DNA of 64,000 nucleotides, from NCBI RefSeq assembly GCF_042610425.1, contig NZ_JBGJZM010000001.1, positions 372,001 through 436,000 on the forward strand. The letters run 5' to 3'. The notes under the pieces were generated by a model. It ran no database searches and was not told the origin of the DNA. It saw nothing but the letters and a program-made list of their open reading frames with translations. Position numbers and translations under genes: made by a program. The stretch is from Ectobacillus sp042610425 (GTDB lineage Bacteria > Bacillota > Bacilli > Bacillales > Bacillaceae_G). Numbering within the stretch: position 1 is the first letter of the stretch; the number at the start of each line of letters is the position of its first letter. Of this stretch, positions 9,160-18,420 are shown piece after piece.

Positions 9160-9597
9160 ATGAATCTTACAGAAGCGTTGCAAATGCTAAAGGATAAAGG
9201 ATATAAATATACGAAAAAAAGGGAAGATATGCTGCGTTTATTTGCATCCTATAATAAATATTTAACTGCTAAAGATGTGCTTGAGCATATGAAGAATGAT
9301 TATCCCGGTCTTAGCTTTGATACGATTTATCGAAACTTATCTGTATTTGTGATGTTAAATATTTTAGAGCAGACGGAACTAAATGGAGAGAAAAATTTTC
9401 GCTTTACTTGCCAAACCGCTGAACATCACCATCATTTTATTTGCTTAGTATGCGGTAAGACAAAAGAAATTCATGCATGTCCATTAGGTGAAAATTTAAA
9501 TGATTTGCAAGGGTATGAAGTGACTGGACATAAGTTTGAAATATATGGGGTTTGCCCAGATTGCGTGCAGTATCGCGAATCACATTCTCTTAAATAG
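9160..9597 (+). CDS. zur: Zinc uptake regulator Zur (Fur family)
   Basis: The 145-residue Fur-family repressor has an N-terminal winged helix (DTIYRNLSVFVMLNIL is the recognition region) and a C-terminal dimer domain. Zinc ligands are visible: AEHHHHFICLVCGK near 87-100 and CPDC near 133. The operon with znuCB and the upstream Zur box support Zur over Fur or PerR. It likely represses its own operon when zinc is plentiful. Confidence 0.92.
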   Translation: MNLTEALQMLKDKGYKYTKKREDMLRLFASYNKYLTAKDVLEHMKNDYPGLSFDTIYRNLSVFVMLNILEQTELNGEKNFRFTCQTAEHHHHFICLVCGKTKEIHACPLGENLNDLQGYEVTGHKFEIYGVCPDCVQYRESHSLK

Positions 9598-9629
9598 AAA
9601 AAAAGCTTGTCTTAAGACAAGCTTTTTTT
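9598..9629. terminator. Bidirectional terminator zur / ispG
   Basis: A perfect palindromic hairpin (arms AAAAAAGCTTGTC and its complement around TTAA) has A- and T-runs on both sides, so it can end transcripts of both converging genes. Confidence 0.9.
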
Positions 9630-9636
9630 CTATTTC

Positions 9637-10725
9637 TTATTTATTGGCAGCAGCGTATTCTGCTGCAACTTTATCGATTTCTTTCTTTAATTCTTCGACC
9701 ATTTCGCTTTCTGGTACTTTGCGAATGATTTCTCCTTTGCGGAAGAGGAGACCTTCTCCGCGTGCTCCGGCAATTCCGATGTCTGCTTCGCGTGCTTCAC
9801 CGGGGCCATTTACCGCACAGCCAAGAACAGAAACCTTGATAGGTGCCTTAATTTTGGAGATATATTCTTCAATTTCATTTGCAATGCTAATGAGATCAAT
9901 TTCAATACGACCGCATGTTGGACATGAAACTAATGTAGCGACATTTGCAGCAAGACCAAATGATTTCAATAATTCACGAGCTACCTTTACCTCTTCGACT
10001 GGATCTGCGCTAAGCGAAATACGAATTGTATTTCCGATTCCTTTGCTAAGAATAGCACCTAAACCAGCTGCGCTTTTTACCGTACCAGAGAACAATGTTC
10101 CTGATTCTGTTATTCCCAGGTGAAGAGGGTAGTTGAAAGCACGAGATGCTTTTTCATATGCTTCAATCGCTAAATTTACATCAGATGCTTTCATGGAAAC
10201 GATAATATCATGGAAATCTAGGTCTTCTAATATTTTAATATGATGGAGTGCACTTTCCACCATACCATCAGCGGTAGGATAACCATATTTCTCAATAATA
10301 CGGCGTTCTAAGGAACCTGCATTAACACCGATACGAATCGGAATACCGCGCGCCTTCGCAGCGTTTACAACGGCTTCTACCTTTTCTTTGCGACCAATAT
10401 TTCCGGGATTAATACGAATCTTATCAACGCCGCCTTCAATTGCCTTTAATGCTAAGCGATAATCAAAATGAATATCAGCTACAAGCGGAATATGAATGCG
10501 CTTTTTAATATCTGCAATCGCATTTGCAGCTCGTTCATCAGGAACAGCTACACGAACAATCTGACAACCAGCTTCTTCTAACCGTAAAATTTCAGCAACA
10601 GTTGCCTCAACATCATGTGTTTTTGTCGTTGCCATACTTTGTATAATTACTTCATTATTACCGCCAATTGTCAAGTTACCAACCTTAACAGGTCGTGTTT
10701 GCGAACGGTGCGTAATTTCATTCAC
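9637..10725 (-). CDS. ispG: 4-hydroxy-3-methylbut-2-en-1-yl diphosphate synthase (IspG/GcpE)
   Basis: IspG converts MEcPP to HMBPP in the MEP pathway with a 4Fe-4S cluster. The N-terminal part is a TIM barrel (starting RPVKVGNLTIGGNNEVIIQS). The cluster ligands lie in SCPTCGR and VLGCAVNGPGEA in the C-terminal domain. At 362 residues the length is normal. The start is GTG (10723-10725) with an AAGGAGAGCG site about 10 bases upstream. Its product is the substrate of IspH, also encoded here but in a separate unit. Confidence 0.95.
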   Translation of the reverse strand: MNEITHRSQTRPVKVGNLTIGGNNEVIIQSMATTKTHDVEATVAEILRLEEAGCQIVRVAVPDERAANAIADIKKRIHIPLVADIHFDYRLALKAIEGGVDKIRINPGNIGRKEKVEAVVNAAKARGIPIRIGVNAGSLERRIIEKYGYPTADGMVESALHHIKILEDLDFHDIIVSMKASDVNLAIEAYEKASRAFNYPLHLGITESGTLFSGTVKSAAGLGAILSKGIGNTIRISLSADPVEEVKVARELLKSFGLAANVATLVSCPTCGRIEIDLISIANEIEEYISKIKAPIKVSVLGCAVNGPGEAREADIGIAGARGEGLLFRKGEIIRKVPESEMVEELKKEIDKVAAEYAAANK

Positions 10726-10779
10726 GAATAAATCGCTCTCCTTATAAAGGGTTACATGCTAATAGTCTATTCCTCGTTT

Positions 10780-10809
10780 ATTGTAACAATGCCTTTAGTG
10801 GATTGACAA
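10780..10809 (-). promoter_or_regulatory. Promoter of ispG
   Basis: On the minus strand TTGTCA (10809-10804), an 18-base spacer and TACAAT (10785-10780) lie about 55 bases before the ispG GTG. Confidence 0.6.
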
Positions 10810-10844
10810 GAATAATGATATATTTCATTCTGTAATTTCCTAAA

Positions 10845-11210
10845 TTACACTTTGGAGAGCCCAGCATGATCCATACTAGTTTTTTGAAGTGGTGCTTTGT
10901 ACACAGGAAATTTATAAGATTTACCAACCTTTAGCTTTCCGGGGGATTGATCGGGATTTAGTTCTTTAAAGTCGGCAACAATTTTTTCGATGGAGGGAAT
11001 CTGGTTATTATTCACTTCCTCTACTATAGAAAGTACAGTATCTCCGTTCTTCACTTCAATACTTTCATATGGAATCGTACTATTACTATTTGTGGCCACT
11101 TGTTTGGTTTGATTTGACCGAAGTAAAGGAAGTGTACCTATCTTTATATCGTAAAAAATTATATAGCCAATTAGTAAAATAAAAATGGTAGCACCAAGTC
11201 GTTTCATCAT
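10845..11210 (-). CDS. LysM-domain membrane protein (YqfZ-like)
   Basis: The protein has an N-terminal membrane anchor (LGATIFILLIGYIIFYDI) followed by an extracellular part with a LysM-like fold (VKNGDTVLSIVEEVNN to LKVGKSYKFPVY). LysM binds N-acetylglucosamine polymers such as peptidoglycan. It lies at the yqfZ place next to ispG. Two adjacent ATG codons (11210, 11207) follow a GAGGTGGAGA site, and I use the first. A longer in-frame opening to 11273 runs through the upstream terminator and is unlikely. The product is about 121 residues. Confidence 0.75.
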   Translation of the reverse strand: MMKRLGATIFILLIGYIIFYDIKIGTLPLLRSNQTKQVATNSNSTIPYESIEVKNGDTVLSIVEEVNNNQIPSIEKIVADFKELNPDQSPGKLKVGKSYKFPVYKAPLQKTSMDHAGLSKV

Positions 11211-11250
11211 TCTCCACCTCTTTTGTAGAGAAATATATGCTTGTACCAAA

Positions 11251-11276
11251 AAAAAATGCCACATCTGTGACATTTT
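11251..11276 (-). terminator. Terminator of the DUF1189 gene
   Basis: On the minus strand a 9-bp stem (11274-11266 with 11263-11255, one G-U pair, 2-base loop) is followed by a run of U. It ends the gene at 11281-12045. Confidence 0.8.
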
Positions 11277-11280
11277 TTTT

Positions 11281-12045
11281 CTATAATTTTGTCTTGGTAG
11301 GTGGAACTTCTTTTAATGTTACAAATAAAAGTACAATAGTTACAAGTGAGTAAACTAGTAGTGGAGATAAGACAGTTATATTTAAATATTTCATTATCAT
11401 AAAGAAAATAGTCGGGATAGTACTACAGTATGCTATGAGTGTCCAGATCTGTTTATAAGAAAGTTTACGTTGCATTTGCTTAGAAAGGAGCATACCGATA
11501 AAAGCTAAAATTGAAATTCCGATAAATGAGGTAAAGGCATTGATAAAAAGTAAAATGAATCCCAAGACAAAAATGGCGATTGGATAAATCGTTTTTAAAA
11601 AGGTGAAAAAATCTAGAACCTCTGTCTTTGTAAGAGGGATAGAGCCGATGCTACTATATGTATACGCTTGTTGCTGCCCACTTGAAATGGTTACGAAACG
11701 GTCTTTTAAAAGATATAATCCATCCATATCAGAAGGCGGAGCCTGTGTATTGGTAGGATCAAAGACAAAGACAAAATCATTTTCTTCTTTTTCGATACGA
11801 TTTGGTGAATCACTTTTTAATTCGCCATTTTCAATGGTGAAGTTGGGTACATCCTTTTGAAAGTTGTTCTGCAGAGTAAGTACTTGCTCCTTTACAAACT
11901 GACCAGCCTGCATTGTTTCTGGTATTGAGGTAAGTAATGCAAGTAGTAATATGTATAGTATCGTTTTTCCGATTTTTTGGAATCGAAACCGAGCCATATC
12001 TTTAGGGGAATAAAGGCTCTTATAAAGCTGTGAAAATAACGACAT
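11281..12045 (-). CDS. DUF1189 membrane protein (YqgB-like)
   Basis: This 254-residue protein has one membrane helix near residues 25-45, an outside loop of about 110 residues, and about four helices in the C-terminal half. It fits the DUF1189/YqgB family by sequence (LYKSLYSPKDMARFRFQKIG at the start) and by its place between ispG-yqfZ and sodA. The function is unknown. An AAGGAAGTG site precedes the ATG. Confidence 0.78.
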   Translation of the reverse strand: MSLFSQLYKSLYSPKDMARFRFQKIGKTILYILLLALLTSIPETMQAGQFVKEQVLTLQNNFQKDVPNFTIENGELKSDSPNRIEKEENDFVFVFDPTNTQAPPSDMDGLYLLKDRFVTISSGQQQAYTYSSIGSIPLTKTEVLDFFTFLKTIYPIAIFVLGFILLFINAFTSFIGISILAFIGMLLSKQMQRKLSYKQIWTLIAYCSTIPTIFFMIMKYLNITVLSPLLVYSLVTIVLLFVTLKEVPPTKTKL

Positions 12046-12186
12046 AGTTTCACTTCCTTAATTAGATTCAGCACTTTCATTGTAACGTATCCAGCTTCTT
12101 TTAAACAAGGTAATTCCATGTTATTTTATAAGTCTTATTATTTGATAAGAAGACTAAAGTTTGGTAGGGTATGAAGTATAGATTGT

Positions 12187-12215
12187 TTTTCACTATTTTG
12201 AAAATGGTGTAAAAT
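12187..12215 (+). promoter_or_regulatory. Possible promoter of sodA
   Basis: TTTTCA (12187-12192), a 17-base spacer and TAAAAT (12210-12215) lie 55 bases before the sodA ATG. The -35 element is weak. Confidence 0.4.
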
Positions 12216-12269
12216 AAAAAGCGGATGAGACAATTTGTCCATTCAAAAAAATTTTAGGAGGAATACACA

Positions 12270-12881
12270 ATGGCTAAATACGAATTACCTCAACTACCAT
12301 ACGCTTATGACGCATTAGAACCACATTTTGACAAGGAAACAATGAACATTCACCATACGAAACATCATAACACTTATGTAACAAACCTAAATGCTGCTTT
12401 AGAAAACTATCCTGAATTAGCTGCAAAAAGCGTAGAAGATTTAGTAGCAGGTTTAAATGAAGTTCCAGAAGCAATCCGTACTGCAGTACGTAACAACGGC
12501 GGGGGCCATGCTAACCACTCTTTCTTCTGGACACTTCTTTCACCAAACGGCGGCGGTGCACCAGTAGGAGAACTTGCTACGGCAATTGAAGCTAAATTTG
12601 GCAGCTTTGAAGCATTTAAAGAAGCATTTGCAAATGCAGGTAAATCTCGCTTTGGATCTGGTTGGGCTTGGTTAGTCGTTAACAACGGAGAATTAGAAAT
12701 TACAAGTTCTGCAAACCAAGATTCACCACTTTCAGAAGGAAAAACTCCAGTATTAGGCTTGGACGTTTGGGAACATGCTTACTACTTAAAATATCAAAAT
12801 CGTCGTCCTGACTACATAAGTGCATTTTGGAATGTAGTAGATTGGAACGCAGCAGAAAAACTTTATGTAGCAGCAAAATAA
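12270..12881 (+). CDS. sodA: Manganese superoxide dismutase SodA
   Basis: The 203-residue enzyme dismutates superoxide in the cytoplasm. All metal ligands of the Fe/Mn family are visible: His in HHTKHHNTYV (near 27), His in ANHSFFW (near 82), and Asp and His in DVWEHAYY (near 164-168). Gly/Gln positions (GGGHAN, NQDSPL) fit the Mn type. A strong TAGGAGGAA site lies 7 bases before the ATG. The sequence is close to B. cereus group SodA but not identical. Confidence 0.95.
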   Translation: MAKYELPQLPYAYDALEPHFDKETMNIHHTKHHNTYVTNLNAALENYPELAAKSVEDLVAGLNEVPEAIRTAVRNNGGGHANHSFFWTLLSPNGGGAPVGELATAIEAKFGSFEAFKEAFANAGKSRFGSGWAWLVVNNGELEITSSANQDSPLSEGKTPVLGLDVWEHAYYLKYQNRRPDYISAFWNVVDWNAAEKLYVAAK

Positions 12882-12917
12882 TGGTAGTATCAAGATTTTG
12901 ATATCTATTATTAGGTT

Positions 12918-12968
12918 AGACAGCAAAAAAGCTATCCGTTTTATTTTCGGATAGCTTTTTTGCTGTCT
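12918..12968 (+). terminator. Terminator of sodA
   Basis: A perfect 21-bp stem (12918-12938 with 12948-12968) has a 9-base loop. The T-run lies inside the right arm. Confidence 0.85.
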
Positions 12969-13089
12969 ATTTCTTACTGTTATGCCCTATTTTTGAGTAG
13001 TTTTGTCTTTATACATACTATAGCTTCTTTTTTCGTATAGTTTTTCCTCTTTTTTGAAACAATACATGCATGAGCAAAGGAGAGTTTTT

Positions 13090-14334
13090 ATGAAATGGAA
13101 GCATATTTTAGGTGATATTGAGGTCAATCGGGATTTACTTTTATTACTAGCAATTGGTGGATTGTATACCCTTGCCATTGCCTTGTCAAACACATTTGTG
13201 AATATCTATTTATGGAAGCAGACGAAAAACTTTTTGAATCTAGGTCTGTATAACTTAGCTATTGTAGTATTGCAACCAATTGCATTTGTCTTTGCAGGAA
13301 GGTTAGCAAAGGTGATGGATCGAGTTATTCTACTACGCTGTGGTGTAAGTGTACTTGCTCTATTTTTCATTACCGTATTACTCGTTGGAGTCCATGCATC
13401 GCATTATATTCTTTTAATCGGTGCGCTTCTTGGGGTAGGGTATGGATTTTACTGGCTTGCCTTTCATTTACTTACCTTTGAAATTACGGAGCCTGAAACA
13501 CGAGATTTTTTTAATGGATTTCTTGGACTGTTGGTATCATTTGCAGGTATGATTGGGCCAATTGTTGCAGGTTTTATCATTTCTCGAATGGAACAATGGA
13601 ATGGGTATACGTGTATTTTCATTCTATCTCTGTTTCTTTTTGCAGTTGCCATTCTTCTTAGTTTTTTTCTCTCTCACCGGGAGTGCAAAGGAAAGTATGA
13701 ACTTAAGGAGGTTGTGAAGGAGAGAGGAAGAAATTACAACTGGCGAAGTGTGACATGGGCCCACTATTTTCAAGGCATTCGCGAAGGTACCTTTATATTT
13801 GCAATCTCAGTTATCTTGTATATTACAACTGGAAGTGAAATGGCGATTGGCCAATATGGTTTGATTAGTTCGGCAGTATCCTTTTTTGTTTACTATATCG
13901 TTACAAGGTTTGTAAAAAAAACACATCGGAAAAAAGCAATATTACTAGGAGGAATCTTACTTTATCTTTCCGTTTTTTTAATTGTATTCGACGTAACCTA
14001 CGAAAGATTGCTACTTTATGCTGTCTGTATTTCTATCGCTTACCCGATTCTACTTGTGCCATTGGGATCCATTTCTTTTGATGTGATTGGACGAGCATGG
14101 CGGGCAAAGGATCTTCGCATTGAGTATATGGTGATACGAGAATGTTATTTAAATCTCGGGCGTATTTGTTCTATCCTTTTATTTTTAGTTGCTGTGATAT
14201 TCTTCCCAGCAGAGAAAAGTATTCCTATCTTGCTCAGTGTGGTGGGTGCCGGACATTTCCTGATCTATTTTGCCATAAGAAATGTCAAATATGAAGCACG
14301 AAGCTTATCAGAGAAAGCAATGGACGCAAGATAA
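13090..14334 (+). CDS. MFS transporter (YqgE-like)
   Basis: The protein has 414 residues and about 12 membrane segments. It starts near DRDLLLLLAIGGLYTLAIAL-type sequence and has the MFS loop FAGRLAKVMDR after the second helix. Its place between sodA and pbpA matches B. subtilis yqgE. The substrate is unknown. I start it at ATG 13090, which follows an AAAGGAG site. A longer in-frame opening from 13054 has no such site. Confidence 0.8.
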   Translation: MKWKHILGDIEVNRDLLLLLAIGGLYTLAIALSNTFVNIYLWKQTKNFLNLGLYNLAIVVLQPIAFVFAGRLAKVMDRVILLRCGVSVLALFFITVLLVGVHASHYILLIGALLGVGYGFYWLAFHLLTFEITEPETRDFFNGFLGLLVSFAGMIGPIVAGFIISRMEQWNGYTCIFILSLFLFAVAILLSFFLSHRECKGKYELKEVVKERGRNYNWRSVTWAHYFQGIREGTFIFAISVILYITTGSEMAIGQYGLISSAVSFFVYYIVTRFVKKTHRKKAILLGGILLYLSVFLIVFDVTYERLLLYAVCISIAYPILLVPLGSISFDVIGRAWRAKDLRIEYMVIRECYLNLGRICSILLFLVAVIFFPAEKSIPILLSVVGAGHFLIYFAIRNVKYEARSLSEKAMDAR

Positions 14335-14352
14335 CGAAGTATGAACTTATGG

Positions 14353-14380
14353 AAGAGAAGGTTACCTTCTCTTGTAATTT
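14353..14380 (+). terminator. Probable terminator of the MFS gene
   Basis: A 9-bp stem (14353-14361 with 14365-14373) has a 3-base loop. The T-run is weak. A TAAAAT -10-like element for pbpA follows at 14385-14390, and a second small hairpin (14409-14415 with 14425-14431) lies in the pbpA leader. Confidence 0.5.
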
Positions 14381-14453
14381 GTGATAAAATAGATTCGCTA
14401 TGATGCAAAGACACCTAATTCTTGGGTGTCTCTTTCCGCTTGAGGGGGTAAGT

Positions 14454-16568
14454 ATGCAAAAAAATAAGAAGAAAAAGAGAAATCAGGTTCCTATTCGTTT
14501 AAATATGTTGTTTTTCATTGTATTTATTTTGTTTTCTGCCCTCATTTTACGTTTAGGTGTTGTACAGATTGTGTATGGGGATGATTATAAAAAGGAAGTA
14601 GCGAGAACAGAAGACTCTACGATAAGCACTCCGGTACCGCGTGGTAATATGTATGATCGTTATAACCGGGCAGTAGTTAATAATCTCCCATTACGAACCA
14701 TTACGTATACACGAATGAAGGGATCAAAAAGTGAAGATCGTTTAAAAGTTGCACAGACTTTGGCAAAGTATCTTGATATTCCTACGGACAAGCTTACAGA
14801 TAAGGATAAGAAGGATTTTTGGATTCAACTTCATCCCGATCTTGCAAAGGGAAAAATTACGAACCAAGAGCTCCAAGATCTAAAAGATAAAAAGATTACG
14901 GATAAAGACTTGTACGATCGGCAACTTAGCCGTGTTACTAATGATGAAGTAAGCAAATTAACAGCGATGGATTTGAAAGTTTTAGCAATTAAGTCAAAAA
15001 TGGATGGCGGCTATAATATGACGCCACAAGTCATTAAAAATCAGGGAGTCACAGAACAAGAATATGCGGTTATAAGTGAAAACTTGGATAAGCTACCGGG
15101 TGTTGATACGACAACGGATTGGGAGCGTAACTATCCGTTTGGAGACATGTTTACCAGTGTACTCGGCAAGGTGACAAGTGCGGATGAAGGATTACCAAAA
15201 GAAAATCTTGATTATTATTTAGTTCGCGATTATAACCGTAATGACCGAGTAGGAAAAAGTTACATTGAGCAGCAATATGAAGATATGCTTCATGGTATAA
15301 AAGCAGAAACCAAAACTGTGACAGATAAGCAAGGCAATATTCTTGACCAAGTTCTTGTTTCAAAAGGGCAACAAGGTAAGGATTTGAATTTGACAATTGA
15401 TATGGAATTACAAAAACAAGTGGAACAAATTATCTCGGAAGAATTGATAAAGGCGAAGACGACGACGAATGCACCATATTTAGACCGAGCATTTGTAGTT
15501 ATGATGAATCCGAAAAATGGGGAAGTACTGGCAATGGCAGGGAAGATGCTTGTCCCTGGACAGGCACAGCCACAAGACTACGCTCTTGGAGCGATGACAA
15601 GTTCTTACCCAATGGGATCAGCTGTCAAAGGTGCAACGGTTCTGACAGGTTATCAAACGGGTGCTATTCAACCAGGCCAAGTGCAGGTCGATGAACCAAT
15701 TATGATTAAAGGAACACCGGTAAAAAAATCATATATGACAATGGGACCAATTAATGATTTAACAGCATTGCAAATGTCATCTAACGTTTATATGTTTAAA
15801 ACTGCGATGGCGATAGCAGGAGTAAATTATGTTCCAAATGGTGCATTAGATATTCCGCAATCAGCTTTTGACAAGATGCGTTATTATTTCAGCGAATTTG
15901 GACTAGGCGTTCCAACTCGTATTGATTTGCCAAATGAAACTGCAGGATTTAAAGGTGCTGGAACAAGTCCAGGGTTCTTGCTTGACTTTGCTATCGGACA
16001 GTTTGATACGTATACGCCTTTGCAACTAGCACAATATGTTTCAACTATTGCAAATAATGGTTACCGGATGCAACCACAAATTGTTAAGGAAATTCGTGAC
16101 CCTGCTGCAAAGCCAGGTGAAATTGGTAAAGTTGTTCAATCTATGGAGCCAAAGGTTTTAAATAGGGTCGATATGTCGGATGACTATATTAAGCGTGTCC
16201 AAGATGGATTTAAATTAGTTACGCAACCAGGTGGAACAGGATATGCTATTTTTGGTGAAAATAATCTATACAATCCTGCTGCCAAAACAGGAACTGCCCA
16301 ATCGTTTTATGGCGGTCCTGATGAACAAAAAAGAAAAAGTGGTCCGAATGGAGAACCTCCTGCTGTTTATAATTTAACATTGGCAGCCTATGCACCATCA
16401 GATAATCCAGAAATAGCTATGTCTGTTGTAGTTCCCTGGATGTCAGATGACCACAATCCAGTAAACAAAAACATCGGTCGGAGAGCAATGGATGCCTATT
16501 TCAACTTGAAGAAACAGGAAGTACAAATAGAACAAAATCCAACTGCTATACCCGATGCAAACAAATAA
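14454..16568 (+). CDS. pbpA: Class B penicillin-binding protein (PbpA type)
   Basis: This transpeptidase of cell-wall synthesis has 704 residues. A basic N-terminus (KNKKKKRNQ) and one membrane anchor (LFFIVFILFSALILRLG) precede a dimerisation domain and the penicillin-binding domain. Active-site motifs are SAVK (catalytic Ser near 389), SSN (near 442) and KTG (near 610). The start at ATG 14454 follows a GAGGGGG site. In B. subtilis the gene at this place (PBP2A) serves rod-shape elongation, and I infer the same role here. Confidence 0.9.
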   Translation: MQKNKKKKRNQVPIRLNMLFFIVFILFSALILRLGVVQIVYGDDYKKEVARTEDSTISTPVPRGNMYDRYNRAVVNNLPLRTITYTRMKGSKSEDRLKVAQTLAKYLDIPTDKLTDKDKKDFWIQLHPDLAKGKITNQELQDLKDKKITDKDLYDRQLSRVTNDEVSKLTAMDLKVLAIKSKMDGGYNMTPQVIKNQGVTEQEYAVISENLDKLPGVDTTTDWERNYPFGDMFTSVLGKVTSADEGLPKENLDYYLVRDYNRNDRVGKSYIEQQYEDMLHGIKAETKTVTDKQGNILDQVLVSKGQQGKDLNLTIDMELQKQVEQIISEELIKAKTTTNAPYLDRAFVVMMNPKNGEVLAMAGKMLVPGQAQPQDYALGAMTSSYPMGSAVKGATVLTGYQTGAIQPGQVQVDEPIMIKGTPVKKSYMTMGPINDLTALQMSSNVYMFKTAMAIAGVNYVPNGALDIPQSAFDKMRYYFSEFGLGVPTRIDLPNETAGFKGAGTSPGFLLDFAIGQFDTYTPLQLAQYVSTIANNGYRMQPQIVKEIRDPAAKPGEIGKVVQSMEPKVLNRVDMSDDYIKRVQDGFKLVTQPGGTGYAIFGENNLYNPAAKTGTAQSFYGGPDEQKRKSGPNGEPPAVYNLTLAAYAPSDNPEIAMSVVVPWMSDDHNPVNKNIGRRAMDAYFNLKKQEVQIEQNPTAIPDANK

Positions 16569-16611
16569 TACAGATAACAAGCACACGAAACTCGTGTGCT
16601 TGTTATCTGTA
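16569..16611 (+). terminator. Long hairpin after pbpA
   Basis: A perfect 20-bp stem (16569-16588 with 16592-16611) has a 3-base loop directly after the pbpA stop. There is no T-run on the plus strand, so its action as a terminator is less sure. The rest of the 338-base gap to pstB holds the PhoP-like repeats and otherwise nothing I recognise. Confidence 0.6.
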
Positions 16612-16647
16612 AAAACTGACTAGGAGAGTTTGCGAAATTTGTCGATG

Positions 16648-16675
16648 TTTACAAAAACTTTACAATTGGTTAAAA
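16648..16675 (+). promoter_or_regulatory. PhoP-box-like repeats before pstB
   Basis: Three direct repeats, TTTACA, TTTACA and TTAAAA, are separated by exactly 5 bases each. This is the layout of the Bacillus PhoP box (TT-A/C/T-ACA repeats about 11 bases apart). A TACTAT -10-like element follows at 16696-16701. I infer phosphate-starvation control of pstB-phoU. Confidence 0.65.
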
Positions 16676-16906
16676 CCCGATTAATACTTTGCTATTACTA
16701 TTATGAATGAATAGTTGTGTTCTTAATAATAAACTAACTTGATTTTCCTTCATACGTAGCTAGATGCAATTTTACAATAAGGAAAATTTTTTTATATCAT
16801 TAATGTTTATCCAGTAAATTTATGTATAGGTATTAGGACTTGAAATAATGGAATACTAGAAATTTAGAGAACTGAAATTCTCATTGTGGATGAAAGGGGA
16901 ATGAAA

Positions 16907-17722
16907 ATGGTTTCAACTGTAGTAAATGTAAATATGCAAAAAAAAGAAAATACGTCAGATTCTACAAAAAATGTTGTGTTTGATACAAAGGATTTAAACT
17001 TATGGTATGGTGAAGATCATGCATTAAAAGATATTAATTTAAGTATTAACGAAAATGAAGTTACCGCTATTATTGGACCGAGTGGTTGCGGAAAATCTAC
17101 GTATTTAAAAACATTAAATCGCATGGTTGAACTTGTGCCTATCGTTCGGACAACAGGTGCAATATCTTATCGCGGGAAAAATATTTTAGATAAATCGTAT
17201 CATCAAGAAGAACTTCGTACACATGTTGGAATGGTGTTTCAAAAGCCAAATCCATTTCCTAAGTCCATTTATGAAAATGTAGCATATGGTCCTAGAATTC
17301 ATGGTATTCGCGATAAAAGAACGCTAGATGAAATTGTGGAAAAGAGCTTGCGCGGGGCGGCAACTTGGGATGAATTAAAAGATCGCTTGCACGACAACGC
17401 ATATGGCTTGTCCGGTGGTCAACAACAACGTTTATGTATAGCACGTTGTCTTGCTATTGAACCAGATGTTATTTTAATGGATGAACCAACATCAGCTCTA
17501 GATCCAATTTCTACATTGAAAGTGGAAGAATTGATTCAAGAGTTGAAGAAAAATTTTAGTATTGTCATCGTTACACATAATATGCAACAAGCAGCACGTA
17601 TTTCAGATCGCACTGCTTTCTTCTTAAGTGGAGAAGTTGTAGAATATACAGATACAAATCGATTATTTACAACACCAACAGACAAGAGAACTGAAGATTA
17701 TATTACTGGCCGCTTTGGTTAA
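16907..17722 (+). CDS. pstB: Phosphate ABC transporter ATPase PstB
   Basis: The 271-residue ATPase has Walker A GPSGCGKST, Q-loop GMVFQKPNPFPKS, signature LSGGQQQRL, Walker B VILMDEPTSALD and the H-loop THNMQQAARISD. The FQKPNPFPKS segment is typical for PstB. Two ATGs are close together. I chose 16907, 9 bases after the AAAGGGG site and matching the MV start seen in B. cereus PstB. The permease and binding-protein genes (pstS, pstC, pstA) are not in the window. Confidence 0.93.
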   Translation: MVSTVVNVNMQKKENTSDSTKNVVFDTKDLNLWYGEDHALKDINLSINENEVTAIIGPSGCGKSTYLKTLNRMVELVPIVRTTGAISYRGKNILDKSYHQEELRTHVGMVFQKPNPFPKSIYENVAYGPRIHGIRDKRTLDEIVEKSLRGAATWDELKDRLHDNAYGLSGGQQQRLCIARCLAIEPDVILMDEPTSALDPISTLKVEELIQELKKNFSIVIVTHNMQQAARISDRTAFFLSGEVVEYTDTNRLFTTPTDKRTEDYITGRFG

Positions 17723-17748
17723 TAGATATATTCTTAGGGAGGCTTACA

Positions 17749-18405
17749 ATGGTACGGGAACAATTTGATTATGATTTAAAGTCTCTGCAAGATAAAATTA
17801 TAGAACTAGGTAAACTAGCAGAGATTGCATTGCAAACGAGTATGAAAGGGTTGCGATTGAAAGATGTGGATTTCGCCCTTCAAGTTATTGATAACGACTA
17901 TAAGAGCGATAACTTAGAAGAAGAAATCAATGATCTGGCTGTCATGCTCATTACAAAGCAGCAGCCCGTTGCAACCGATTTGCGAAGAATTTTCTCTTCT
18001 GTAAAAATCGCATCAGATTTAGAGCGAATTTCTGATCATGCGGTTAATATAGCGAAAGCTACAATTCGTCTTGGTGCAAAAGAACTCTCGATTTCATTAG
18101 ATACTCTTGAAGAGATGTATTTAATGTCACAGAAGATGTTGACATTATGTATTCAGGCTTACCAAGATGAAAACTTAGTATTTGCTAAGCAAGTGGCTGA
18201 GATGGATGATGTAGTAGACGAATTGTATGGTAAGGCTGTACGTGAATTGATGGTTTCTATTCCCGAACAACCGAAGGATATTAATCAAATTACTCAGCTT
18301 TCCTTTGTTGCCCGTTATATCGAACGGGTAGCAGATCACATTACGAACGTAGCTGAAAATATCTTCTACTTAGTAAAAGGGAAGCATTATTTATTAAATG
18401 AATAA
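17749..18405 (+). CDS. phoU: Phosphate signalling regulator PhoU
   Basis: The 218-residue protein is all helical, with the two three-helix PhoU repeats and acidic metal-binding patches (DNDYKSDNLEEEINDLA near 45 and AEMDDVVDELYGKAVREL near 145). PhoU damps Pst transport and Pho signalling when phosphate is plentiful. It follows pstB after 26 bases with a GGGAGG site, so the two form an operon. Confidence 0.92.
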   Translation: MVREQFDYDLKSLQDKIIELGKLAEIALQTSMKGLRLKDVDFALQVIDNDYKSDNLEEEINDLAVMLITKQQPVATDLRRIFSSVKIASDLERISDHAVNIAKATIRLGAKELSISLDTLEEMYLMSQKMLTLCIQAYQDENLVFAKQVAEMDDVVDELYGKAVRELMVSIPEQPKDINQITQLSFVARYIERVADHITNVAENIFYLVKGKHYLLNE

Positions 18406-18420
18406 GATGTTCAATCGAAG

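Noticed and set aside
9536..10123. A 195-codon plus-strand frame over ispG
   Set aside because: It lies opposite the certain ispG gene and has a Ser/Arg/Pro-rich composition typical of an antisense shadow.
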